Assembly (NCBI GenBank): GCA_964615305.1 | Contig: CAZTNA010000010.1 | Span: 1 to 64,000 of the forward strand | DNA: 64,000 bases | Direction: 5' to 3' | Origin: Bog-950 sp964615305 | GTDB lineage: Bacteria; Bacteroidota; Bacteroidia; Chitinophagales; LD1 | Shown here: positions 17,312 to 25,086 of the stretch, piece after piece | Position numbering within the stretch: position 1 is the stretch's first letter | How the letters are laid out: each line of letters opens with the position of its first letter | Made by a program: the position numbers and the translations under genes | Notes under the pieces: model-generated | Seen by the model: the letters and a program-made list of their open reading frames with translations, nothing else | Database searches by the model: none | Told to the model about the DNA's origin: nothing

Positions 17312-18136
17312 TTATTTTCCAAGTCGTATTACTAAAAATATAAGTGTGCTAACAGTGGTTATAAGCGAAAAGTAAGGTGCGGCTTCGCGAAGCACATCTG
17401 ACACCACTTTTCTTCTTTTATCAATACAAACTATATCATTGGTTTGCATAGCAAGCTCCGCCTTTCGCATGCCCTCTATGGTAGATAAATCAACGAGCGA
17501 AATTTGGGGATTCTGGAGATCTCCGCGTATAATCTTAATGTTATAAGCTTTGGTTCCTTCTTCCAAACCACCGGCAGCTGCAATAACTTCAATTAAACTT
17601 GTTGGAGTTTCGTTTAGCGGAACCACCTGACCCAGGCTTCCTTTAAAAACAAAAACTCTTCTGTTAGATGCTCTTACAATTACGTAGGGGTCAACAAACA
17701 GTCCTGCATACTTTTCTGCAAGCATTCTTTCCAATTCTGCTTCTGTAAAACCTTTCACATAGAACTGACCTAAAATTGGCAGCTTGGCAAATCCTTCAAC
17801 ATCTACCTGGTATTTTGCGCTTTCGTCCACTGTGTTACCCTGGCTAAGCCCCGCCATCCTATCAGACATTGACATGCCTAAAACATCTATAAGTTTAAAA
17901 CCATCTCTTGCATAAACTTTAAGTGTAAACACATCGCCCGGCTTAAGCACATACTGATCTAACTGCTTTTGTGCCAACTCAAAATACTGATAATCGCCCT
18001 GCTGAAACATTCGGTTGGGATAAAGAGTTTTGCAGGAGGGCAAAAACGCCAAAGCTACGGCTATGGCAATAAACGGCAAAAGTCGTTTCATCATTTGTGT
18101 GCGGGCAAACCTAATTAAAAATTGCAAGGGGTTCAT
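17312..18136 (-). CDS. Wza-like polysaccharide export lipoprotein (SLBB domain)
   Basis: Outer-membrane/periplasmic export protein of the Wza/BexD family (274 aa). The lipoprotein signal KRLLPFIAIAVALAFLPSC ends in Cys 35 after a 14-residue N-extension. The Poly_export domain follows (YVLKPGDVFTLKVYA, then VDVEGFAKLPILGQFYVKGFTEAELE), and an SLBB-like domain (VFVFKGSLGQVVPL, IEVIAAAGGLEEGTKA). A C-terminal hydrophobic segment FSLITTVSTLIFLVIRL suggests an extra membrane anchor. The ATG at 18136 overlaps the TGA of the glycosyltransferase (ATGA), which favours this start. It would form the exit channel working with the kinase encoded next. Confidence 0.9.
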   Translation of the reverse strand: MNPLQFLIRFARTQMMKRLLPFIAIAVALAFLPSCKTLYPNRMFQQGDYQYFELAQKQLDQYVLKPGDVFTLKVYARDGFKLIDVLGMSMSDRMAGLSQGNTVDESAKYQVDVEGFAKLPILGQFYVKGFTEAELERMLAEKYAGLFVDPYVIVRASNRRVFVFKGSLGQVVPLNETPTSLIEVIAAAGGLEEGTKAYNIKIIRGDLQNPQISLVDLSTIEGMRKAELAMQTNDIVCIDKRRKVVSDVLREAAPYFSLITTVSTLIFLVIRLGK

Positions 18137-19326
18137 GTTTTATGGGCTGATAGTAAAGAATGGTATATCCGGCTCATATCGCTGCACAGGCGTTGATAAC
18201 TAAATTGTTGCATCACATAGCTTTTTCCGGCTACGCTCATTTGCGCTCGTAAGTTTTTATCGGCAGCTAAACGAAGTAGATTGTCAGAAAATGCGGTGAG
18301 GTTGCCCGGGTCTGACAGTAAAGCTGTTTCCTCTTCCATCACGATATCAGCTATACCGCCTATTCGGGTTGATACTATCGGAACACCTGAGGCTTGAGCT
18401 TCAATAAGACTCACCGGAGTGCCTTCGTTATGTGAAGTAAGGGCAATAATATCCATACCTGCGTTCGACACGTCAATATCTTGAATCCAACTGGTGAATG
18501 TCAGTGAGTTCTTTTCTCTAAAATTATGATTGTTGAATTTTAAACCAAGCGATGTAGCTACATTCTCCACTTTCGTCCGTTCTTCTCCATCACCAATAAT
18601 AAAGGCACGAATACGCCCCGGCATTTGTTCACTCACCGTTTTTATTGCCCGTAAAAACAGTTCGTGATTTTTTATTGGCACTAATCTGCCCACAATTCCA
18701 ATGGCAATTTCGTCATCCTGAAGGTTATACTCTTCTCTGAACTTTTTACGCTTTGCTTCTTTATCTTGCTGAAACTTAGTAAGGTCGAAACCTAGTGGAA
18801 CTATTTCAAATTTATCTGCAGGGGCAATTTTAAACTGCTCTACCAACTCTTGTTTTTGAATTTGGCTGAGGGTGATAATTTTTGTGGTTCTCTTGGCTAA
18901 ATATCTTTCAATTTCTAAAAATACACGTGTTTTTGTAGGTCCGAAATAAGAATGGAATACATGCCCATGAAAAGTATGAAGAATAACCGGCACACCGCTG
19001 TGATAGGCCGCTAACCTGCCCACAGCACCTGCCTTGGCGGCATGTGTATGAACTATATCGGGTTTAAATTCCCTAATAATTCTGCGTAACGTAAAGTACG
19101 ACTTGTAATCGCGCAGCGGATTTAACTCGCGATACATTTCGGGCAGATACACAGGATGCAAGCCAAGATTCTGAACTATAAACTCAGAACTTTTCTCCGC
19201 TTCATCTTTCATACCTGACACAAGCATGGTCTCAAACTCAGGCGGAAGGTACTTGCTTAAATAAGCTGCATTATACGTTGGGCCTCCTAAGTTGAGGCGA
19301 TTAATTATGCGTAATACACGGGGCAT
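18133..19326 (-). CDS. Family 4 glycosyltransferase
   Basis: GT-B fold, retaining glycosyltransferase (397 aa), probably adding a sugar to the lipid-linked repeat unit in the cytoplasm. The N-terminal acceptor domain begins MPRVLRIINRLNLGGPTYNA and contains IVHTHAAKAGAVGRLAAY and HTFHGHVFHSYF. The C-terminal donor domain has AIGIVGRLVPIKNHELFLRA and the E-x7-E region TSHNEGTPVSLIEAQASGVPIV. The ATG at 19326 is chosen because longer in-frame starts add a non-homologous leader. It is the first gene of the leftward exopolysaccharide operon. No flippase (Wzx) or polymerase (Wzy) is in the cluster. Confidence 0.92.
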   Translation of the reverse strand: MPRVLRIINRLNLGGPTYNAAYLSKYLPPEFETMLVSGMKDEAEKSSEFIVQNLGLHPVYLPEMYRELNPLRDYKSYFTLRRIIREFKPDIVHTHAAKAGAVGRLAAYHSGVPVILHTFHGHVFHSYFGPTKTRVFLEIERYLAKRTTKIITLSQIQKQELVEQFKIAPADKFEIVPLGFDLTKFQQDKEAKRKKFREEYNLQDDEIAIGIVGRLVPIKNHELFLRAIKTVSEQMPGRIRAFIIGDGEERTKVENVATSLGLKFNNHNFREKNSLTFTSWIQDIDVSNAGMDIIALTSHNEGTPVSLIEAQASGVPIVSTRIGGIADIVMEEETALLSDPGNLTAFSDNLLRLAADKNLRAQMSVAGKSYVMQQFSYQRLCSDMSRIYHSLLSAHKT

Positions 19327-19479
19327 TATTCGTTTTCTTTCGAAACGAATAAAACCCAAAACCGGTGGCCATTTGCCAAACACGAAAGATAGTTTCTAAC
19401 CTGTATTCAATGGCTGTTTAGAATTTTAGAACTTCAGCAAAATCTTTTTGGCATAGTTTTTTACAATCACAATTCATCT

Positions 19480-19487
19480 TAGTTTCG
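19480..19487 (+). promoter_or_regulatory. -7-like box TAGTTTCG before the repeat-protein gene
   Basis: TAGTTTCG differs from TAnnTTTG at one base and lies 19 nt before the ATG at 19507. T-rich stretches upstream (19446-19462) could serve as -33, but the spacing is not ideal. Confidence 0.35.
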
Positions 19488-19506
19488 ATAACACAAAATA
19501 AATGAC

Positions 19507-19902
19507 ATGAAAAACTTAATGACAGCCCTGGCAGTTTTGTTTACCATTAGCGTAGCGCAGGCACAAACAAGTTCACAAAAAGGAGTAACCGTAAACAGCA
19601 AATCCGCCAGTGTAAAAAGCAGCAGCGGCTCTGGAGTTGCCGTTAAAAAAGGAGAAGCAAGCACTAGCAGTAGCAAAGGTGGTGGAACGGTGATAAATAA
19701 CAAAGGGGCGGAAGCAAAAAATAAAAACGGTGCTGGAGTATCGGCTCACAAAGGTGAAGTAACAGCTAAAGACAGCAAGGGCAAAGGAGCTGCCATAAAT
19801 AACAAAGGAGTAAACGTAAATGGCAGCAAAGGCGGTATGACTATAGACAAAAAGAAACTGGAGATAAAAAGCAAGAACGTAAACATCAAGCTCGGCAAAT
19901 AG
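19507..19902 (+). CDS. Small secreted basic protein made of 17-residue repeats
   Basis: I do not recognise a named family. A signal peptide MKNLMTALAVLFTISVAQAQ is followed by six consecutive units of 16-17 residues: 23-39, 40-55, 56-72, 73-89, 90-106 and 107-122. Well-conserved units read SKGGGTVINNKGAEAKN and SKGKGAAINNKGVNVNG; a short KNVNIKLGK tail ends the protein. Alternating V/I/A positions separated by Gly, Asn, Lys and Ser suggest a beta-solenoid or beta-roll, perhaps an assembling surface or matrix protein; that is inference. It is Lys-rich and has no Cys. It stands alone, divergent from the exopolysaccharide operon and convergent with radA. Confidence 0.8.
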   Translation: MKNLMTALAVLFTISVAQAQTSSQKGVTVNSKSASVKSSSGSGVAVKKGEASTSSSKGGGTVINNKGAEAKNKNGAGVSAHKGEVTAKDSKGKGAAINNKGVNVNGSKGGMTIDKKKLEIKSKNVNIKLGK

Positions 19903-19912
19903 TTGCCCCTTT

Positions 19913-21286
19913 TTACCCAAACAATTCTTCCATCAGCGATTGCACTTTACTGAGATAAACAATCTCAATATTGTATTTGCGCTTATCCAATTTCTGATTG
20001 AACTTGCTGATAAATATTTTTTCGAAGCCCAGTTTTTCGGCTTCAGAAACACGTTGGTCTATACGGCTTACGGAGCGCACTTCGCCACTTAAACCTACTT
20101 CTGCTGAAAAAGCAATTTTAGACGATACAGCTATATCATTATAAGAAGAGCATAGTGAGGCAATAATTGCCAAATCAATAGCAGGGTCTTCTACTTTCAG
20201 ACCACCGGCTATGTTCAGAAAAACATCTTTTGTTCCAAAGCGAAAACCTGCGCGCTTTTCGAGTACAGCCAATAACATATTCATTCTGCGCACATCAAAA
20301 CCGGTAGCTGAACGCTGAGGCGTACCATAAAACGCGGGTGTAACCAGTGCCTGTGTTTCTATTAAAAACGGGCGCATGCCTTCCATCATACTGGCAATAG
20401 CAATACCACTCAGATTCTCTTCTCGCTGTGTAAGCAGAATTTCAGAAGGGTTTAATACAGGGCGAAGCCCCTCGCCCACCATTTCGTAAATACCAATTTC
20501 AGAAGTAGAGCCGAAACGGTTTTTGGTGGTGCGCAAAATTCGATACGTGTAGTTGCGGTCGCCTTCAAATTGCAGCACGGTATCTACTATATGCTCCAAA
20601 ACTTTAGGGCCGGCTATCATGCCGTCTTTGGTAATATGGCCTATTAAAAAAACAGGAATGCTGCTCTCTTTTGCAAAACGCATGAGTTCTGCCGTGCACT
20701 CGCGCACCTGGCTTACACTACCCGGTGTTGACTCTACATATACCGTATGTAAAGTTTGAATAGAGTCAATAATTACTACATCGGGGGCCAGCGCTTCTGC
20801 CTGCTTAAAAATTTGCTGTGTGTTGGTTTCAGTTAAAATATAACACAGCGGGTTATCAATGCCAATTCTGTCGGCACGGAGTTTTATCTGGCGGTCGCTT
20901 TCTTCACCGGTTACATACAGCACTTTTTTGTTTTGCAGTTTAAGCGCCAGTTGCAGCATAAGCGTTGATTTGCCTATGCCTGGTTCGCCACCAATCAAAA
21001 CTAATGAGCCCGCAACAATACCACCACCCAACACACGGTTAAGTTCGGAATCCAGCGTATCGGTGCGCTGCATTTCCATTTCGTGCACCTCAGCAATAGG
21101 CAGGGGTTTGGTGGCTTCAGTTTTCTTAAGTGTATAGTTACGCTGCTCTTTTAGTTTCTCTTCTGTTTTGTCAACTACTTCTTCGGCATAAGTATTCCAT
21201 TGATTGCACACAGGGCACTTGCCCACCCATTTGGGTGACTGGGTGCCACATTGCTGGCAGAAATAAACTGTTTTGCTTTTGCTCAT
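19913..21286 (-). CDS. radA: DNA repair protein RadA (Sms)
   Basis: RadA is a RecA-like, DnaB-type branch-migration helicase that processes recombination intermediates. The 457-residue protein has the N-terminal C4 zinc finger (CQQCGTQSPKWVGKCPVC), Walker A GEPGIGKST, the RadA-specific KNRFG motif (TTKNRFGSTSE) and a C-terminal Lon-protease-like domain without an obvious catalytic Ser-Lys pair. The ATG at 21286 gives the standard MSKSKTVYFCQQCG start; the reading frame extends 18 codons further upstream but without family resemblance. Confidence 0.97.
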   Translation of the reverse strand: MSKSKTVYFCQQCGTQSPKWVGKCPVCNQWNTYAEEVVDKTEEKLKEQRNYTLKKTEATKPLPIAEVHEMEMQRTDTLDSELNRVLGGGIVAGSLVLIGGEPGIGKSTLMLQLALKLQNKKVLYVTGEESDRQIKLRADRIGIDNPLCYILTETNTQQIFKQAEALAPDVVIIDSIQTLHTVYVESTPGSVSQVRECTAELMRFAKESSIPVFLIGHITKDGMIAGPKVLEHIVDTVLQFEGDRNYTYRILRTTKNRFGSTSEIGIYEMVGEGLRPVLNPSEILLTQREENLSGIAIASMMEGMRPFLIETQALVTPAFYGTPQRSATGFDVRRMNMLLAVLEKRAGFRFGTKDVFLNIAGGLKVEDPAIDLAIIASLCSSYNDIAVSSKIAFSAEVGLSGEVRSVSRIDQRVSEAEKLGFEKIFISKFNQKLDKRKYNIEIVYLSKVQSLMEELFG

Positions 21287-21562
21287 GCCGCAAAATAAAA
21301 AAGAAGGAACGCATTGTAGTTGCGCGCAAAGTATCCACACTCTATTTCTACACGTTTGGTAGGTTCAAAACTTTGCCTAACATTGCGCTGCTACCCGGTA
21401 GCAACTGCACAAGCGCAGTTTATTTCCAACAAAGGTTTTACAGTTCCATAATCAACACTTCAACAAGCAACAAGTTTTCTTTGATAACACCGAAAGGTGG
21501 TTTTTCGCACGCATGATTTCTGTTTTTATCACCATACAATTTAAATTTAAATACCCCTCTGC

Positions 21563-23098
21563 ATGTACGACATTCTGCAACTAAACGACATGATTTTACC
21601 TGAGCTTCGCGAAATTGGCGATACACTCAAAATCAAAAATGCCGACAAACTCGAAAAGCAAGAACTTATCCTCAAAATTCTTGATGCACAGGCATTAAGC
21701 CCTACCGCACAGGCAGAAGCCGATAAACCCAAAGACAAAATGAAAAAGCCAAGAACCCGTAAACCTATTGACCCTGATTTAAAATCTAAAGCCGACAAGC
21801 CTGAAGGTGAAACAGGTGAAATACCTGCCGTTGAAGAGGCTGCCGAAGACACACAGCAGACTTCAACATCAGAAGTCGAAGTGAGTAATGATGAAATAAA
21901 CTCAGGCTTCGAAAACACTTCTAACTACGAACGCACCAACGATGAGCAGCTAAAAAAGGGCGCCAATATTTTTAGCGTAGAAACAGATGCTATAATCGAA
22001 GGCGAAGGTGTGCTGGAAATGATGCCTGATGGCTATGGGTTTCTTCGCTCTTCTGACTACAGCTACCTTTCTTCGCCAGATGATATTTATGTATCACCAT
22101 CACAGGTAAAACTGTTTGGCCTAAAAACCGGAGATACGGTGCGCGGCTACATTCGTCCGCCAAAATCAGGCGAAAAATATTTTGCCTTGTTAAAAGTAGA
22201 TTTATTGAACGGCCGATCTCCCGAAGAAGTGAGAGACCGTGTTTCGTTCGACTACCTAACTCCACTTTTTCCTGAAGAAAAACTAAACCTGTTTACTAAA
22301 CCAAATGACCTGACCACCCGCATAGTTGACCTTTTTACGCCCATAGGTAAAGGGCAAAGAGGTATGATTGTGAGCCAGCCCAAAACCGGTAAAACCACCA
22401 TACTTAAAGAAATAGCCAACGCCATAGCCGCCAACCACCCGGAGGTTTACCTTATTGTGCTACTTGTAGATGAACGCCCCGAAGAAGTAACTGATATGGA
22501 ACGCAGTGTAAAAGCAGAAGTTATAGCTTCTACGTTTGACGAGCCCGCAGAAAAGCACGTAAAGGTGAGCAATATAGCACTGCAAAAAGCAAAACGCCTG
22601 GTAGAGTGCGGTCACGATGTGGTTATCCTGCTCGACTCTATAACCCGACTTGCACGCGCCCACAATACTGTAGCACCTTCATCGGGCAAAGTATTATCGG
22701 GTGGTGTTGAAGCCAACGCCATGCAAAAGCCAAAACAATTTTTTGGTGCAGCCAGAAACATTGAAAACGGAGGTTCGTTGACCATTCTTGCTACCGCCCT
22801 AATTGACACGGGCTCTAAAATGGATGAAGTAATTTTTGAAGAGTTTAAAGGAACCGGCAACATGGAACTGCAACTTGACCGCAAGCTATCTAACAAACGC
22901 ATCTACCCGGCCATTGACATAGTATCCTCATCTACCCGTAGAGATGACCTGTTGTTAGACAAAGATGTTCTGCAGCGCATGTGGATTTTGCGCAACCACA
23001 TTGCCGACATGAACTCGCAGGAAGCTATGACCTTTTTATTGCAACAAATGAAAGGCACCAAGAGCAACGAAGAGTTTCTGATTGCCATGAACAAATAA
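21563..23098 (+). CDS. rho: Transcription termination factor Rho
   Basis: Rho is a hexameric RNA helicase that ends transcription at unstructured C-rich RNA. The 511-residue protein has an N-terminal Rho-N helix domain (MYDILQLNDMILPELREI), then a charged linker of about 90 residues rich in Lys, Glu, Asp and Thr, the cold-shock-type RNA-binding domain (GVLEMMPDGYGFLRS), Walker A PKTGKTT at 273-279, VILLDSITRLARA and the SSGKVLSGGV Q/R-loop region. The long linker explains the size compared with E. coli (419 aa) and is common in Bacteroidota. The start at 21563 gives the canonical N-terminus. Confidence 0.97.
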   Translation: MYDILQLNDMILPELREIGDTLKIKNADKLEKQELILKILDAQALSPTAQAEADKPKDKMKKPRTRKPIDPDLKSKADKPEGETGEIPAVEEAAEDTQQTSTSEVEVSNDEINSGFENTSNYERTNDEQLKKGANIFSVETDAIIEGEGVLEMMPDGYGFLRSSDYSYLSSPDDIYVSPSQVKLFGLKTGDTVRGYIRPPKSGEKYFALLKVDLLNGRSPEEVRDRVSFDYLTPLFPEEKLNLFTKPNDLTTRIVDLFTPIGKGQRGMIVSQPKTGKTTILKEIANAIAANHPEVYLIVLLVDERPEEVTDMERSVKAEVIASTFDEPAEKHVKVSNIALQKAKRLVECGHDVVILLDSITRLARAHNTVAPSSGKVLSGGVEANAMQKPKQFFGAARNIENGGSLTILATALIDTGSKMDEVIFEEFKGTGNMELQLDRKLSNKRIYPAIDIVSSSTRRDDLLLDKDVLQRMWILRNHIADMNSQEAMTFLLQQMKGTKSNEEFLIAMNK

Positions 23099-23181
23099 AA
23101 AACCATTGTTTTGGTGCATTCCTGTGCTGGCCATAACTTTTAGTTTAGCGCGCCACGCGCGTAAAACGATTGGTCATTACC

Positions 23182-23211
23182 TTTGATAAGTAGAAATACT
23201 TTATAGATTTG
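23182..23211 (+). promoter_or_regulatory. rpmH promoter: TTTG, 18 bp, TAGATTTG
   Basis: TTTG at 23182-23185, an 18-bp spacer and TAGATTTG at 23204-23211 match the Bacteroidota primary-sigma consensus. Initiation about 4 nt after the box falls at the first bases of the hairpin at 23215, so the start site and the rho terminator overlap. Confidence 0.65.
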
Positions 23212-23214
23212 CCG

Positions 23215-23244
23215 CCCCTTGCCACACAAAGGCAGGGGTTTTTT
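23215..23244 (+). terminator. Terminator of rho, lying at the rpmH transcription start
   Basis: CCCCTTGCC (23215-23223) pairs with GGCAGGGG (23231-23238) with one bulged T, followed by six T (23239-23244). It ends rho transcription. Transcripts from the promoter just upstream would carry nearly the whole hairpin in the rpmH leader. Confidence 0.7.
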
Positions 23245-23268
23245 ATCAAAAACGTAATACTTTAGAAA

Positions 23269-23424
23269 ATGAAACGGACATTCCAGCCAAGCCGCAGAAA
23301 AAGAACCAACAAGCACGGCTTCAGAGAAAGAATGAGTACAAAAAATGGAAGAAAAGTACTTGCACGCAGAAGAGCCAGAGGCAGAAAGAAACTCACAGTT
23401 TCTGACGAAAAACGACTCAAATAG
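23269..23424 (+). CDS. rpmH: 50S ribosomal protein L34
   Basis: A 51-residue, very basic protein with the universal L34 sequence: MKRTFQPSRRKRTNKHGFRERM, then TKNGRKVLARRRARGRKKL, plus a short SDEKRLK tail. L34 is a late-assembling component of the large ribosomal subunit. Followed by rnpA and yidD in the widely conserved order rpmH-rnpA-yidD. The start is fixed by the invariant MKRT. Confidence 0.98.
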   Translation: MKRTFQPSRRKRTNKHGFRERMSTKNGRKVLARRRARGRKKLTVSDEKRLK

Positions 23425-23464
23425 AAGAGCCGCTGCCAAGCTATTTACTGTCTTTAATCCCGAC

Positions 23465-23848
23465 TTGACATCAAACAAAAACGGATTTACAGCAGCCGAA
23501 AAGCTCAAGAGCAAAAAAATAATTGACCTGCTTTTTAAAGAGGGTAAATCAGTTTCTAACAACGGGTTTACCCTTGTTTATTTATACCAAACTCTACACA
23601 CCCCTTATCCGGCACAAGCGGGTTTCTCAGTACCCAAAAAGTACTTTAAACGGGCCGTTGACCGCAACCGCATAAAACGACTAATGCGTGAGGTTTACCG
23701 CACCTCAAAAATTCAACTTTATCAAAAACTCTGTACAGAACAAAAACAATTCGCATTTATGTTTGTTTACAAAGGCAAACAAATACCTGACTTCAGCACC
23801 ACACAAAAAGCCCTCTTAAACTGCATGCAGCGTATATCCTTCAAATGA
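23465..23848 (+). CDS. rnpA: Ribonuclease P protein component
   Basis: RnpA is the basic protein subunit that helps RNase P RNA cleave the 5' leader of pre-tRNAs. The family core is clear: FTAAEKLKSKKIIDLLFKEGK near the start and the RNR motif RAVDRNRIKRLMREVYR. The start is uncertain. A TTG at 23465, 40 bp after rpmH, gives a normal 127-residue protein. The only in-frame ATG is at 23345, inside rpmH in another frame, giving 167 residues with a 40-residue acidic extension. I annotate the TTG because the resulting N-terminus matches the family, but the overlapping start is possible. The stop overlaps the yidD ATG (ATGA). Confidence 0.85.
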   Translation: MTSNKNGFTAAEKLKSKKIIDLLFKEGKSVSNNGFTLVYLYQTLHTPYPAQAGFSVPKKYFKRAVDRNRIKRLMREVYRTSKIQLYQKLCTEQKQFAFMFVYKGKQIPDFSTTQKALLNCMQRISFK

Positions 23849-24069
23849 TATCAAAACTTTTTTCAGCTATCTTTCTTTTACTAATCAGGGCTTACAAGGT
23901 GCTTCTTTCGCCCATTTTGCCTCCAAGTTGTCGCTATTCTCCATCATGTTCAGAGTACAGTATGCAAGCCATAAGAAAGTATGGCCCGTTTAAAGGTGGT
24001 TGGTTAGCTGTAAGGCGTATTTCGCGTTGCCACCCATGGGGCGGACAAGGTTACGATCCGGTACCGTAA
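23845..24069 (+). CDS. yidD: Membrane protein insertion efficiency factor YidD
   Basis: A 74-residue protein with the family signature CRYSPSCSEYSMQAIRKYG and ISRCHPWGGQGYDPVP. An N-terminal amphipathic/hydrophobic helix (LFSAIFLLLIRAYKVLL) anchors it to the inner membrane, where it assists YidC/Sec-dependent insertion. Translation is coupled to rnpA by the ATGA overlap. yidC itself is not adjacent. Confidence 0.96.
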   Translation: MISKLFSAIFLLLIRAYKVLLSPILPPSCRYSPSCSEYSMQAIRKYGPFKGGWLAVRRISRCHPWGGQGYDPVP

Positions 24070-24072
24070 CTG

Positions 24073-25086
24073 CTAGGGAATGCTTCTTACAATCAAATAG
24101 CGTAACAGCACTTCGAATAATAGCAGAATACCGGCTACAAGCGCAAACGGAAAAAACTTTTCGGTTTTGTGTTCAAAAGCGCTTACCTCAATTTTTGTTT
24201 TCTCCAATTTATCAATTTGCTGATAGATATCTTTTAAGCGTTTGTTGTCAGTGGCTCTAAAATACTGTCCACCTGTTTTCTTAGCTATGCTTTTCAGCAA
24301 CGGCTCATCAATCTGCACATCAGCATAATCAAAAAGTAGCTCGCCCGCAGGAGTCATAGCCACCGGTGTCATAGCTTTGCCGTTAGTACCTACACCAATG
24401 GTATATACCCGTGTTCCAAATTGCATGGCAATGTCAGATGCTGTAGCCGGATCTATCAAACCCTTGTTGTTTACACCATCAGTCATTAAAATTATCACCT
24501 TACTTTTCGAGTTTATTTCTTTTAACCGCTGCACCGAAGTAGCCAAGCCCATGCCTATGGCAGTTCCATCTTCCATCAATCCGTTTTTTATTTGCTTCAG
24601 TTGATTTTTTACAATGGCGTGATCAATAGTTACAGGACACTGCGTAAAACTTTCACCGGCAAAAACCACCAACCCAATTCTGTCGTGTGGTCGGCCATCA
24701 ACAAAATCCATAGCTTCCTTTTTGGCCGCTTCTAAGCGATTAGGTTTAAAATCTTTTGCCAACATAGAAGTAGAAACGTCAATAGCCAATACAATATCAA
24801 TACCTTCGGTAGTAACTTTCTCTTCGTCATACGAAGTTTGCGGACGAGCCAATGCTACCAGTAAACTTATAAGCGACAAAACGCGCAAAAGCGGTAAAAA
24901 CTTTTTGAGGGTTGCTTTAAACGGAGTTCCCGCTTTTGCAAACACATTAGTGGCTGGTAATGTTAGTGAAGGGAAGTTTTTCTTAGAAAAAAACCACCAC
25001 CACACCACCCCTAATACAAACACTGCGGGTATTAAGTACAACACCCATTTGTTGGCAAATGTAATTTGTGTAAATCCGTTGAACAT
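24073..25086 (-). CDS. batA: BatA-type von Willebrand factor A domain membrane protein
   Basis: A membrane-anchored VWA protein (337 aa) of the aerotolerance (Bat) type. Two N-terminal membrane segments (WVLYLIPAVFVLGVVWWWFF and the FLPLLRVLSLISLLVALA region) precede a VWA domain with an intact MIDAS motif DVSTSM, followed later by LMTDGVNN; a C-terminal membrane helix (FALVAGILLLFEVLLRYL) closes it. The Bat family is linked to MoxR ATPases and envelope stress, but the biochemical role is not settled. The usual batB-batE and moxR genes are absent here. Its ATG overlaps the upstream stop (TAATG). Confidence 0.85.
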   Translation of the reverse strand: MFNGFTQITFANKWVLYLIPAVFVLGVVWWWFFSKKNFPSLTLPATNVFAKAGTPFKATLKKFLPLLRVLSLISLLVALARPQTSYDEEKVTTEGIDIVLAIDVSTSMLAKDFKPNRLEAAKKEAMDFVDGRPHDRIGLVVFAGESFTQCPVTIDHAIVKNQLKQIKNGLMEDGTAIGMGLATSVQRLKEINSKSKVIILMTDGVNNKGLIDPATASDIAMQFGTRVYTIGVGTNGKAMTPVAMTPAGELLFDYADVQIDEPLLKSIAKKTGGQYFRATDNKRLKDIYQQIDKLEKTKIEVSAFEHKTEKFFPFALVAGILLLFEVLLRYLIVRSIP

